From Candidatus Omnitrophota bacterium (GTDB lineage Bacteria; Omnitrophota; Gorgyraeia; Aquiviventales; Aquiviventaceae), in the NCBI GenBank assembly GCA_030697665.1, contig JAUYPJ010000140.1:1-35132 (forward strand): a stretch of 35,132 nt of DNA. Reading direction: 5' to 3'. Of this stretch, positions 1-7,792 are shown one piece after another (within the stretch, counting starts at the first letter, position 1; every line of letters starts with the position of its first letter). The position numbers were made by a program, and so were the translations under genes. The notes beneath the pieces were generated by a model that saw nothing but the letters and a program-made list of their open reading frames with translations, was not told the origin of the DNA and searched no databases.

Positions 1-192
1 GATCGGCCCTGACTTCTGAGCACTGCAAGGAGATCACGCTCATGACTCGTGAGATGTGTGTAGGGTGTTGGCATAGTCCGCGTATCATAACGCGGAAGCC
101 TTCAACTTCTCCAGGTGTTGCACTTCGTTATTGAACTGGGGTCAATGATTCAATGACACAATCACACAATTCCACGCGATGTCAGGAGTAAG
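1..192. other. Leader region upstream of gcvT
   Basis: No gene is supported here. There is a perfect 6-bp inverted repeat at 78-83/90-95 (CCGCGT/ACGCGG) around a 6-nt loop. Positions 142-173 hold four units with a period of about 8 nt (TCAATGAT, TCAATGAC, ACAATCAC, ACAATTCC), resembling the tandem-repeat tracts found elsewhere in the window. AGGAG at 183-187 is the ribosome-binding site of gcvT. No convincing promoter was found. Confidence 0.4.
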
Positions 193-1380
193 ATGAATAG
201 AACTGCGCTTCATAGCCGGCACCTGGCGCTCGGCGCGAAGATGACGGACTTTCACGACTGGGACATGCCGTTGTACTACACCAGCATTTTGGAAGAGCAC
301 AAGGCGGTCCGTCAGGCGGCGGGGTTGTTCGACATCTCCCACATGGGGCAGGTCCTGGTGACGGGTCCACAGGCGGCGCAGACCCTGAACGCGGTGATGG
401 TCAGCGATATCACGCAGGTCGGCGAGGGGCGGGCCTGCTACACGCTGATGCTCAACGAAGCGGGAGGGATCCTGGACGACCTGATCGTCTATCGCATCGG
501 GGAAGGGGACTACCTCGTCATCGTCAACTGCAGCAATCGAGCCGGCGACGTGGCATGGCTGCAGGCCCACCGGGAAGGCCGGACCACGATCACGGACATC
601 AGCCAGGGCCGATCCATCCTAGCCTTGCAGGGTCCGCTGGCCTGCCGTCTCCTGGAGCAGTCGCTCGATGCGCGGGTGGCGGGCCTGGGTCGATTCGAGA
701 TGGCGCCCATTCGCACGATGGGGCCTGAGGCGTGCATCGCCCGCACCGGCTACACCGGTGGCGACGGCTTCGAGCTCTTCCTCCAAGACCGGCACGCCCA
801 GCGGTTGTGGGATCTGCTGCTGAGCGGGCGCACCCTGGAGGAAGGGGTGCAGCCGGTGGGTCTTGGGGCTCGGGACACACTTCGGATCGAAGCGGGCCTG
901 CGGCTCTACGGCGCCGATCTCGATACCACGACCAGCCCCTTTGAGGCGGGGTTAGATTGGACCGTCGCCCTCAACAAGGGACCCTTCATCGGTCAGGAGG
1001 TGCTGCTGCGGCAAAAGCGCGAGGGCCTTTCGAGGGTCTTCATCGGCTTTGAGCTGTCGCACGGGCCTGTGCCCCGAGGGGGCATGGAGCTGAAGACGGG
1101 CGCCGCTGAGGGGGAAGCCGCCGAGCGCACCGTCGGCGTCGTGACGAGCGGGACGTTCAGCCCTCTGCTCAACAAACCGCTGGGCCTGGGGTATGTCGAG
1201 CCGTCGTCGAGCCGTCCTGGCACGACGGTCACGATCACGGTGCGCAGCCAGCGGTATGCCGGGACCGTCGTGAAGCTGCCGTTCTGGAGACCGACCGATC
1301 GGGCCAGGGCGTCCGTCGGCGCAGCGCCGGCGGCGCTCAGCAACCCGCAACCAGGGAGCCGCGATGTCCATCCCCGCTGA
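193..1380 (+). CDS. gcvT: Aminomethyltransferase (glycine cleavage T-protein)
   Basis: The T-protein transfers the methylene group from aminomethyl-lipoyl GcvH to tetrahydrofolate, releasing ammonia and giving 5,10-methylene-THF in the cytoplasm. The 395-residue product carries typical GcvT landmarks: an N-terminal DWDMPLYY segment, LFDISHMGQ near residue 50, ARTGYTGGDGFELF near residue 185 and a C-terminal barrel ending around YAGTVVKLPFW. About 30 extra residues, low in complexity and rich in Ala, Pro and Arg, follow the conserved end, making it slightly longer than usual (about 365). The ATG follows AGGAG by 5 nt. The 3' end overlaps gcvH by 17 nt, so translation is probably coupled. It opens a gcvT-gcvH-gcvPA-gcvPB series. 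Confidence 0.95.
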   Translation: MNRTALHSRHLALGAKMTDFHDWDMPLYYTSILEEHKAVRQAAGLFDISHMGQVLVTGPQAAQTLNAVMVSDITQVGEGRACYTLMLNEAGGILDDLIVYRIGEGDYLVIVNCSNRAGDVAWLQAHREGRTTITDISQGRSILALQGPLACRLLEQSLDARVAGLGRFEMAPIRTMGPEACIARTGYTGGDGFELFLQDRHAQRLWDLLLSGRTLEEGVQPVGLGARDTLRIEAGLRLYGADLDTTTSPFEAGLDWTVALNKGPFIGQEVLLRQKREGLSRVFIGFELSHGPVPRGGMELKTGAAEGEAAERTVGVVTSGTFSPLLNKPLGLGYVEPSSSRPGTTVTITVRSQRYAGTVVKLPFWRPTDRARASVGAAPAALSNPQPGSRDVHPR

Positions 1381-1756
1381 TCTGTTGTACACCAAAACGC
1401 ACGAGTGGGCCCGACGAGACGCGCAGGAGGTGATCGTGGGCATCACCTCACATGCGCAGGAAGAGCTGCGCGACGTCGTGTTCGTGGAGCTGCCGAAGCT
1501 CGGCAAGACGGTTCGGCAAGGAGAGCCGGTGGCGGTGATCGAGTCGGTCAAGGCCGCCTTCGACATCTACGCGCCCGTCTCCGGCACCGTGACGCGCTGC
1601 AACGAGGGGGTGACGAAGAGCCCGCAGCTCGTCAACCAGGACTGTTACGGCGCGGGGTGGCTGTTCGCCCTCAGCCCCAGCGCCCCGGAGGAGTGGGCGA
1701 ATCTGCTCTCCGCGGAAGACTACAGCAAACAGGTGACCACACCACGCGGAAAGTGA
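1364..1756 (+). CDS. gcvH: Glycine cleavage system H protein
   Basis: GcvH is the small lipoyl carrier that shuttles the aminomethyl group between the P, T and L proteins. The 130-residue size is normal. The lipoylation motif ESVKAAFDIYAP places the modified lysine at residue 63, and the family's N-terminal THEW and GITSHAQ segments are present. The ATG lies inside the end of gcvT, behind a purine-rich CCAGGGAG. The lipoate ligase-like gene at 4881 is a plausible source of its lipoyl group. A 188-nt gap with a large palindrome separates it from gcvPA. Confidence 0.95.
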   Translation: MSIPADLLYTKTHEWARRDAQEVIVGITSHAQEELRDVVFVELPKLGKTVRQGEPVAVIESVKAAFDIYAPVSGTVTRCNEGVTKSPQLVNQDCYGAGWLFALSPSAPEEWANLLSAEDYSKQVTTPRGK

Positions 1757-1769
1757 TAGTTGGTTGCTA

Positions 1770-1934
1770 GGCAGCGGGTGGCGAGTCAGTCGGTGAGCGG
1801 CACCTCTGAATTTCGAGCGGGCATGGTGTCCCGAGCAGAGCGAGGGACGAGCGAGAAATTCAGCGGAGCGCAGCGAGCCACGCTGGGGCGAGCCAGCGAT
1901 GCCGCGAACCGACTGCGAGCCAGGCCCAGCTGCC
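1770..1934. repeat. Large imperfect palindrome between gcvH and gcvPA
   Basis: The gap holds a nested inverted repeat. GGCAGC at 1770-1775 pairs with GCTGCC at 1929-1934, CAGTCGGT at 1787-1794 with ACCGACTG at 1908-1915, CTGAATTTC at 1806-1814 with GAAATTCAG at 1855-1863, and GTCCC at 1828-1832 with GGGAC at 1844-1848. The arms are collinear, so the whole 165 bp folds as one branched structure. No protein is encoded. It looks like a non-coding mobile palindrome (MITE-like) or an RNA processing site inside the gcv operon. No T-run follows, so an intrinsic terminator is unlikely. Confidence 0.6.
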
Positions 1935-1944
1935 CATAACGACG

Positions 1945-3288
1945 ATGGATTACGCGCCGAATACAGACGAGCAGTTGCAGGAGATGCTCCGCACCATCGG
2001 GGTGAGCTCGTTTGACGAGCTCATCAGCCAGATTCCCGCCGGCCTGCGTCAGCAGACCCTCGACGTGCCGCCGGGCCTGTCGGAACCGCAGGTGCTGGAG
2101 CTGTGCGAGGCGTTGGCCCGTCGCAACCAGCCGCTGGGCGAGGTGACCTCCTTTGCCGGGGCGGGCGCTTACCCTCACCTCGTTCCGACGGTGGTGGATG
2201 CCTTGTCCTCCCGCGGGGAATGGCTCACCCCCTACACCCCCTATCAGGCCGAGGCGAGCCAGGGCACGCTCCAGGCGATCTATGAGTTCCAAACGATGGT
2301 GTGCGAGCTGCTCCAGATGGACGTGGCCAACGCCTCGCTCTATGACGGGGCCTCCAGCGCGGCTGAGGCGGCGCTCGTGTCGTTGCGCGCCACGCAGCGG
2401 CCTCGCGTGCTGGTCTCCGAAGCGCTCCACCCGCACATCCGCCAAGTCATCGTCACCTATCTCAGCGGGATGGACGCCGTGGTGCAGGAGATCCCGACGG
2501 TCAACGGCGTGACGGACCTCGAGGCGCTCGGGAAGGCGCTTCGGGAGGATGTGGCCTGCCTCCTCATGCAACAACCCAACGTCTTCGGCTGCCTGGAGCC
2601 CATGACGCAAACCGGCCAGCTCGTCCACCGCTTCGGCGGCCTGTTCGTCGCCTCGGTCTATCCGATCAGCCTGGGGCTCCTGCAGCCGCCGGGCGCCTAC
2701 GGGGCGGATATCGCCGTGGCCGAGGGGCGGTGTCTGGGAAGCCCCGTCGCGTACGGGGGACCGGCGTTGGGTCTGATGGCGACGACGGCGGAGCTGGTCA
2801 GGCGGATCCCGGGGCGTCTGGTGGGGTGCACCGTGGACGCGGCGGGGCGCCGTGGGTACACCTTGACGCTCCAGACGCGCGAGCAGCATATCCGGCGCGA
2901 GAAGGCCACCTCGAACATCTGCACCAACGAAGGGTGGCTTGCCTTACGGGCGACGATCTTCCTGAGCCTGCTCGGTCCGCAGGGGATGCGCGAATTGGCC
3001 CAGCTCAACCTGGAGAAGGCCCACTATGCCCGCCGGCGGCTGCTGGAGCTTCCCTGGATCTCGGCCGCCTATGACCAGCCGGTCTTCAATGAGTTCACGC
3101 TGCGCTACGATGCGGCCATGTCGACGGAGGTGATCGATCGGGCCTTGCGCCGCGCCGGCATGGTCGGCGGCGTGCCGCTGGGGCCCTGGTATCCGACGCT
3201 GCCGCAGGCGTCCGTGTGGTGCGTGACGGAGCTGATCAGCAAGGCCCGGATCGACCGGCTCATCGAGGTGTTGAGAGGGCTTGCCTGA
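1945..3288 (+). CDS. gcvPA: Glycine dehydrogenase (decarboxylating) subunit 1
   Basis: This is the N-terminal half of the split P-protein. With GcvPB it decarboxylates glycine and loads the aminomethyl group onto GcvH. The 447-residue length matches the family. Recognisable segments include YAPNTDEQLQEML at the start, SFAGAGAYPHLVP near residue 70, EWLTPYTPYQAEASQGTLQ near 92, and TREQHIRREKATSNICTN near 313. The PLP lysine is in subunit 2, as expected for the split enzyme. The ATG at 1945 has no clear Shine-Dalgarno and begins just after the palindrome. Its stop TGA at 3286-3288 overlaps the ATG of gcvPB (TGATG), indicating coupled translation. Confidence 0.95.
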   Translation: MDYAPNTDEQLQEMLRTIGVSSFDELISQIPAGLRQQTLDVPPGLSEPQVLELCEALARRNQPLGEVTSFAGAGAYPHLVPTVVDALSSRGEWLTPYTPYQAEASQGTLQAIYEFQTMVCELLQMDVANASLYDGASSAAEAALVSLRATQRPRVLVSEALHPHIRQVIVTYLSGMDAVVQEIPTVNGVTDLEALGKALREDVACLLMQQPNVFGCLEPMTQTGQLVHRFGGLFVASVYPISLGLLQPPGAYGADIAVAEGRCLGSPVAYGGPALGLMATTAELVRRIPGRLVGCTVDAAGRRGYTLTLQTREQHIRREKATSNICTNEGWLALRATIFLSLLGPQGMRELAQLNLEKAHYARRRLLELPWISAAYDQPVFNEFTLRYDAAMSTEVIDRALRRAGMVGGVPLGPWYPTLPQASVWCVTELISKARIDRLIEVLRGLA

Positions 3289-4766
3289 TGGCGCTGCCGC
3301 TCATCGTCGAGCAATCCGTGCCCGGACGCCGCGGCTATTGGCTGCCGCCCAGCGACGTGCCCGCCGCCAACCCGGCTGAGCTGCCGCCGCAGGACCAGCT
3401 GCGCGCGAGCCCCCCGTCCTTGCCGGAGGTGGCCGAATTCGACGTCGTGCGCCACTACACCACGCTCTCGCAGCGGAATTTTTCGGTGGACACGCACTTC
3501 TACCCGTTGGGGTCGTGCACGATGAAGTATAACCCGAAGCTCAATGAGCGCGTCGCGGCGCTGCCGGGATTTGCGCAGCTCCACCCGCTTCAGCCGGCTG
3601 CGCAGGTGCAGGGTCTGCTGGCGTTGCTGTACGAGCTGGAGCAGTTGCTCTGCGCCATCACCGGGATGGAGGCGTTCACGCTCCAGCCGGCCGCGGGCGC
3701 GCAGGGGGAGCTGACGGGGCTGAAGATCATCGCCGCCTACCACCGCTCGAAGCGCCGGAAGCGCCCGACGATCCTCATCCCGGACTCCGCGCATGGGACC
3801 AATCCGGCCTCGGCCGCCCTGTCCGGTTTCACCGTCGTGCAATTGAGGTCCGGCCCGGACGGGCTCATCGACCTGAAGGAGCTGCAGGCGAAGCTGTCGG
3901 ATGACGTGGCGGCGCTCATGCTGACCAACCCCAATACGCTCGGGCTGTTTGAGCGTCAGATCCTGGAGGTGACGGCGTTGCTGCATGCCCACGACGCGCT
4001 GGTCTATATGGATGGGGCGAACATGAACGCGCTGCTGGGCATCGCGCGGCCCGGGGAGATGGGCGTCGACCTGCTCCAGTTGAACCTCCACAAGACCTTC
4101 TCCACGCCGCACGGCGGCGGAGGCCCGGGGGCCGGGCCGGTTGGCGTGACGAAGGCGCTGGAGCCGTTCCTGCCCGTGCCGCGCATCCGCCGGGTCGGCC
4201 GTCGGTTCGCATGGGATGAGCGAGGCGCGGCCACGATCGGCCGCGTGCACGGCTTCTACGGCAATGTGGGGGTGCTGGTGCGGGCGTACGCTTATATCCG
4301 CACCCTGGGACGCGAGGGGCTTGCGCGGGCCAGCCGGAGCGCGATCATCAACGCCAATTACCTCAGGGTGACGCTCCGGGAGGCGTTTCCGGTTCCCTTT
4401 GACCGACCCTGCCTGCATGAGTGCGTCCTCACCCTGAAAGCGCTGAAGGCGCAGGGGCTCAGCGCGTGGGACGTCGCCAAGCGGTTGCTCGATTACGGCT
4501 TCTACGCGCCGACCGTCTATTTCCCGCTCATCGTGGAGGAGGCGTTGATGATCGAGCCGACGGAGACCGAGTCGAAAGAGACGCTGGATCGCTTCGTCCA
4601 GGCGATGCGGCGCATCGCCGAGGAAGCGACGACGGACCCGGAATTGGTGCGGCGAGCCCCCCACCGGATGGTGGTGGATCGGCTGGACGAAGTCAAAGCG
4701 GCGCGCGAGCCGAACCTCCGATGGGTGGGATCGCCGGCTCAGTCCAATGCGCGGGTACTGCCTTAA
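3288..4766 (+). CDS. gcvPB: Glycine dehydrogenase (decarboxylating) subunit 2
   Basis: This is the PLP-bearing half of the split P-protein, 492 residues from the ATG at 3288. That start is chosen because it sits in a TGATG overlap with gcvPA; an in-frame extension to 3216 would only run back into gcvPA. The sequence has the GcvPB hallmarks PLGSCTMKYNPK near residue 75, SAHGTNPASAA near 168 and the PLP-lysine motif LNLHKTFSTPHGGGGPG with Lys at about residue 269. The C-terminus is complete. It closes the gcv series; the following 114 nt hold a repeat hairpin. Confidence 0.95.
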   Translation: MALPLIVEQSVPGRRGYWLPPSDVPAANPAELPPQDQLRASPPSLPEVAEFDVVRHYTTLSQRNFSVDTHFYPLGSCTMKYNPKLNERVAALPGFAQLHPLQPAAQVQGLLALLYELEQLLCAITGMEAFTLQPAAGAQGELTGLKIIAAYHRSKRRKRPTILIPDSAHGTNPASAALSGFTVVQLRSGPDGLIDLKELQAKLSDDVAALMLTNPNTLGLFERQILEVTALLHAHDALVYMDGANMNALLGIARPGEMGVDLLQLNLHKTFSTPHGGGGPGAGPVGVTKALEPFLPVPRIRRVGRRFAWDERGAATIGRVHGFYGNVGVLVRAYAYIRTLGREGLARASRSAIINANYLRVTLREAFPVPFDRPCLHECVLTLKALKAQGLSAWDVAKRLLDYGFYAPTVYFPLIVEEALMIEPTETESKETLDRFVQAMRRIAEEATTDPELVRRAPHRMVVDRLDEVKAAREPNLRWVGSPAQSNARVLP

Positions 4767-4772
4767 CTTGCC

Positions 4773-4875
4773 TGTTCACACCACGGAATCACGGAAGCGC
4801 CACGGAAGCACGGAAACGGCTCCTCAAGGATTGCTCCGTGTCTCTGTGGAATTCTGTGGCCTCCGTGGTGTCAAG
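4773..4875. repeat. Inverted tandem-repeat hairpin (CACGGAA type)
   Basis: The left arm (about 4777-4818) repeats CACGGAA-like units at 8 to 11 nt spacing. The right arm (about 4834-4872) repeats the complementary CTCCGTG/CTGTGG units. The outermost arms ACACCACGG (4778-4786) and CCGTGGTGT (4863-4871) are perfectly complementary. The hairpin fills the gap between gcvPB and the ligase gene. It belongs to the same style as the period-7 elements in this window, though its spacing is looser. Confidence 0.65.
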
Positions 4876-4880
4876 GGGAA

Positions 4881-5567
4881 ATGCAAGCACTACCAATGCC
4901 CGAGTGGCGCGTCTTGATCGATGAGGGGCTGCCTGCGCCGGCGCAGATGGCGCGGGATGAGCGGCTGGCGGGTGAGTCCATCCCCACGCTGCGGCTGTTT
5001 TGGTGGAACCCCCCGGCGGTGTCGCTGGGGTTGAAGCAGCCGCCGCCGGCGTGGCTCGAAGAGCCGCCGTGGCGCGCGGCAGGCCTTGAGCTCGTCGAGC
5101 GGCCGACCGGCGGGGGGATGGCGTTCCACGGGAGCGACCTGTCGGTCTCCGTGATCGTCCCTCGCGTCGCGGGGCTGTCCGTCTCGACGCTGATGCGGGC
5201 GGTCTGTCACAGCGCAGGGAGGCTGTGCCGCGCGTATGGGCTTGAGGCGAACGTCCTGCTCGATGCGCCAGGAAACAGCCGGATCACGTACTGCCTGCGC
5301 GAGGTCAGCCCCTACGCGGTGCTGATCGGCGCGCGCAAGCTCGCGGGGTTTGCGCTGAGGCGCTACCTGCGCGGGTGGTTGATCCAGGGTTCGCTGTTGA
5401 TCAGGCCGCTGCCGGAGGCGTTGCGGCGCGCCGTCCCCGCCCAGGTCGTGGCGTCGTTGGACGCCCGCGCCGTGGCGTTGTCGGAAGCGGCCCGCGCCTC
5501 AGTGCAAGTGGAGGAGGTCGCGCGCTGTTGGGCCGGGCGGTGGGCGGCGTGGTGGGACCATGAGTGA
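4881..5567 (+). CDS. Lipoate-protein ligase family protein
   Basis: A 228-residue member of the BPL/LplA/LipB superfamily. It shows the family's ERPTGGGMAFHGSDLSVSV segment (residues about 73-91; compare RRPTGG...H in LplA) and a basic segment IGARKLAGFALRRYLRGWLIQGS (split here only by position, near residues 151-173) whose lysine corresponds to the catalytic lysine of the superfamily. The likely role is attachment or transfer of lipoyl or octanoyl groups to GcvH, given its place directly after the gcv genes. Whether it is an ATP-using ligase (LplA) or an octanoyltransferase (LipM) cannot be told by eye. Start is ATG 4881; ATG 4896 is an alternative. Its stop lies in a period-7 repeat tract. 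Confidence 0.8.
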   Translation: MQALPMPEWRVLIDEGLPAPAQMARDERLAGESIPTLRLFWWNPPAVSLGLKQPPPAWLEEPPWRAAGLELVERPTGGGMAFHGSDLSVSVIVPRVAGLSVSTLMRAVCHSAGRLCRAYGLEANVLLDAPGNSRITYCLREVSPYAVLIGARKLAGFALRRYLRGWLIQGSLLIRPLPEALRRAVPAQVVASLDARAVALSEAARASVQVEEVARCWAGRWAAWWDHE

Positions 5568-5596
5568 TGAGTGGCGAGTGACGAGTGGTGAGAAGA
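5562..5596. repeat. Period-7 tandem repeat (GAGTGAC type)
   Basis: Four consecutive 7-nt units, GAGTGAT, GAGTGGC, GAGTGAC and GAGTGGT, followed by a decayed GAGAAGA. The first unit contains the stop codon of the ligase gene, so the gene's last codons are repeat-derived. No facing arm is seen nearby. Confidence 0.7.
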
Positions 5597-5612
5597 GGGA
5601 TATGACGACATG

Positions 5613-5763
5613 ATCCCCCCACCTACGCCAGCGTGCCGGAGGCAAGCTCGAATGCGCTTGCTCGGAGATTCCGTGTGGATGACGTGGCATCAGGCCGTCG
5701 CATTCGTCACGGCGGCCCAGGATGCGGATACAACAAGCCGCCGTGAGGCGCAGGTGGGGGGAT
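5613..5763 (+). promoter_or_regulatory. Multibranched fold covering the metE-like-1 start
   Basis: A 17-nt segment at 5613-5629 is complementary to 5747-5763 at 16 of 17 positions (one A-C mismatch). The right strand contains the Shine-Dalgarno (AGGTGGGGGG, 5752-5761) and the first two bases of the next ATG. Inside lie a perfect 10-bp stem (5707-5716/5737-5746, TCACGGCGGC/GCCGCCGTGA) and a GCAAGC/GCTTGC hairpin near 5650-5675. If transcribed, the fold would hide the translation start. It matches no riboswitch I recognise; SAM-I and cobalamin consensus boxes are not visible. It may be an RNA switch or a mobile palindrome that landed before the gene. Confidence 0.5.
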
Positions 5764-6733
5764 GATTACGACGACCGTTGGGAGTTACCCGAAAGTGGCG
5801 GAGCAGGCCTATGGGACCAAGCTGATCGGGGCGATCACGAAGCGGCAACGCCAGGAGCTCACCGAGGCCCAGATGGAAGCCGTCTACCGGGAGATCACGA
5901 AGGCGGTGCTCCAGGAGCAGGAGGCGGCGGGGCTCGATCTGTTGACGGACGGCCAGATTCGCTGGGAAGACCTGGTGACGCCGGTGGCCCACCGGCTCGA
6001 CGGTTTCGAGATCAACGGACTGACCCGTTGGTTCGACAACAACGTCTACTATCGTCGTCCCATTCTGCGCAAGGCGCCCGTGCGCCGGGGCGCGCTGCTG
6101 GTCGATGACTATCGAGCGGCTCAGGCGATGACGGCGAAGCCCGTCAAGGCGGTGTTGCCGGGGCCGTACACCTTCGTGCAGATGAGCGAAGACCGTCACT
6201 ACAAGGCGGAGCGGCCCTTCGTCCGGCGGATGGCCGAGATCCTCAACGCCGAGGCGCGCGCCCTGGCCGAGGCGGGCGCTCCCCTCATCCAGTTTGACGA
6301 GCCGGCGCTGGGCTTTGGCCGGCCGGACATGCGGCTCGTGGTGGAGGCCTTGGGAATCGCCACCGCGGGCGTCCGGGCGAAGACCGCGGTCGTGACCTAT
6401 TTCGGGTCGCTCGACGGGGCGCTTGAATCGTTGATGCGGGCCAAGGTGGATGTCGTGGGCGTGGATGTCGTGTCAGACCCCAAGGCGATCGCGGCGCTGA
6501 AGCGGGTGGCGTGCACGAAAGAGCTGGCCCTGGGGTGTCTCGATGCGCGGAATACGAAGCTGGAGTCGGTGAACGAGCTGCACGCGCTGTGGAACGTCGT
6601 CAAGAAACGCGTTCCCCTCGACCGGCTCTCGGTGAGCCCGAACGCCGGCTTGGAGTTGTTGCCGCATCCCCAGGCGCTGGCGAAGATCCGACGACTCGTT
6701 GAGGCCGTCCAGGCGTACCGGGCAACCAAGTAG
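5762..6733 (+). CDS. Core MetE-like protein lacking zinc ligands
   Basis: A 323-residue single-barrel protein homologous to the C-terminal (catalytic) half of cobalamin-independent methionine synthase. It has the family's TTTVGSYPK start, LLTDGQIRWED near residue 60, VLPGPYTF near 131 and IQFDEPALG near 177. Aligned with the next gene, all four zinc and homocysteine-site residues are changed: His205 to Val211, Cys207 to Tyr213, Glu229 to Asp235 and Cys290 to Ala295. It therefore probably does not perform the standard zinc-dependent methyl transfer. It could be a partner subunit, like the zinc-free N-terminal barrel of full-length MetE, or it may have a changed function. A 26-nt gap to the paralogue suggests co-expression. 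Confidence 0.75.
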   Translation: MITTTVGSYPKVAEQAYGTKLIGAITKRQRQELTEAQMEAVYREITKAVLQEQEAAGLDLLTDGQIRWEDLVTPVAHRLDGFEINGLTRWFDNNVYYRRPILRKAPVRRGALLVDDYRAAQAMTAKPVKAVLPGPYTFVQMSEDRHYKAERPFVRRMAEILNAEARALAEAGAPLIQFDEPALGFGRPDMRLVVEALGIATAGVRAKTAVVTYFGSLDGALESLMRAKVDVVGVDVVSDPKAIAALKRVACTKELALGCLDARNTKLESVNELHALWNVVKKRVPLDRLSVSPNAGLELLPHPQALAKIRRLVEAVQAYRATK

Positions 6734-6750
6734 GCAGTAGGCAGTCAGGA
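6730..6750. repeat. Period-7 tandem repeat (GTAGGCA type)
   Basis: Three 7-nt units, GTAGGCA, GTAGGCA and GTCAGGA, begin in the stop codon of the first metE-like gene and fill the gap to the second. The downstream GGAGGAAGGGAT supplies the ribosome-binding site of the second gene. Confidence 0.6.
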
Positions 6751-6759
6751 GGAAGGGAT

Positions 6760-7722
6760 ATGTTGTTAACGACATCCGTGGGTTCGTTGCCGAAACCGGA
6801 CTATCTCGTCACCGCGCGCAGCCAGGCGCGCAAAGGCGCCTTGGGGATCAAGGCGCTGCGGAAGCTCGAAGAGCAAGCCACCCGCGAGTGGATCGCCACG
6901 CAGGAGCAACTGGGCATCGACATCCTCGTGGATGGCGAGCAGTATCGAGGCGATATGGTGGCCTACTTCGCCGAGCACCTGGGCGGGTTCCGGCAGAGCG
7001 AGCTGGTGCGCTCCTATGGGAACCGGTACTACCGCAAGCCGATCATCGCGGGAAAGATCACGCGCCCCACGCCGGTGACCGTCGGGTGGTGGAGCTTCGC
7101 GCAGCGTTTGACGACTCGACCGGTCAAAGGGATGCTCACCGGCCCCTATACCATCATGGACTGGTCGTTCAATGAGCACTACCCGTCCCGCCGGGCGGCT
7201 ACCCTGGCGATCGCCAGGGTCGTTCGGGAGGAGGCGCGCGATCTCGAGCGCGCCGGGGCCCAGTATATCCAGGTGGATGAGCCGGCGATCTCCACGCGCC
7301 CCGAGGAGATGGAGCTGGCCATCGAGGCGCTGGGGGTCGTCACGAAGGGGCTCAGGGCTAAGACGATCACCCACATCTGCTACGGCGATTTCGCAGCCAT
7401 CGGGCCGAAGCTGCATCGCTTGCCGGTGGATCAGATCGACCTGGAGTTCGCCAACCGGAACTTTGAGCTGCTCGACGTCTTCCGGAGACGGCGATGCGGC
7501 AAGGAGATCGGCCTTGGGGTCGTCGATGTCCACAGCCATCGGATCGAACCGGTGGAAGAGGTCGTCGCCAACCTGAAGAAGGCGCTGACGGTGTTCCGGC
7601 CGGAACAGGTGTACGTCGATCCTGACTGTGGGTTGAAGACGAGGGCCCCGCAGGAGGCGGTGGAGAAGCTGCGGGTAGTGGTGGAAGCGGCCAGGATCGT
7701 GCGGGAGGAGCTGCTCAACTAA
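6760..7722 (+). CDS. Core methionine synthase (MetE C-terminal type)
   Basis: A 320-residue single-barrel relative of the MetE catalytic domain, predicted to methylate homocysteine (or a related thiol) with zinc activation. All four zinc-site residues are recognisable: His205 and Cys207 in THICYGDF, Glu229 in IDLEFANR and Cys290 in VDPDCGLKTR. The VDEPAIS segment (172-178) of the active site is present. It lacks the N-terminal folate-binding barrel of full-length MetE (about 750 residues), like the known short 'core' methionine synthases, so its methyl donor may be a corrinoid protein rather than methyl-THF polyglutamate; that is inference. The ATG follows GGAGGAAGGGAT. Confidence 0.85.
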   Translation: MLLTTSVGSLPKPDYLVTARSQARKGALGIKALRKLEEQATREWIATQEQLGIDILVDGEQYRGDMVAYFAEHLGGFRQSELVRSYGNRYYRKPIIAGKITRPTPVTVGWWSFAQRLTTRPVKGMLTGPYTIMDWSFNEHYPSRRAATLAIARVVREEARDLERAGAQYIQVDEPAISTRPEEMELAIEALGVVTKGLRAKTITHICYGDFAAIGPKLHRLPVDQIDLEFANRNFELLDVFRRRRCGKEIGLGVVDVHSHRIEPVEEVVANLKKALTVFRPEQVYVDPDCGLKTRAPQEAVEKLRVVVEAARIVREELLN

Positions 7723-7788
7723 GGTGAAAGGTCATAGGTCAAAGGTGAAAGGGGCTCCCTTTCACCCTGAACCTTTTACCTTTAACCT
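7721..7788. repeat. Period-7 hairpin (AGGTGAA type)
   Basis: The left arm (7722-7753) holds AGGTGAA, AGGTCAT, AGGTCAA and AGGTGAA units. The right arm (7757-7788) holds the complement CTTTCAC, CCTGAAC, CTTTTAC and CTTTAAC. The inner ten pairs are perfect (7744-7753/7757-7766) with a 3-nt loop. It fills the gap between the second metE-like gene and panB. An open frame continuing upstream of panB through it is repeat-derived. Confidence 0.75.
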
Positions 7789-7792
7789 GCCG

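Noticed and set aside
1786-2889. Long minus-strand open frame of 367 codons over gcvPA
   Set aside because: Arg/His/Gln-rich product with no family features; it is the expected shadow of a GC-rich gene on the other strand.
3105-4664. Minus-strand open frame of 519 codons over gcvPB
   Set aside because: Same reason; the + strand frame is an unmistakable GcvPB.
5613-5763. SAM or cobalamin riboswitch
   Set aside because: The conserved SAM-I core and the B12 box are not visible, and the outer stem with an inner 10-bp palindrome is unlike either. Kept as an unclassified structure.
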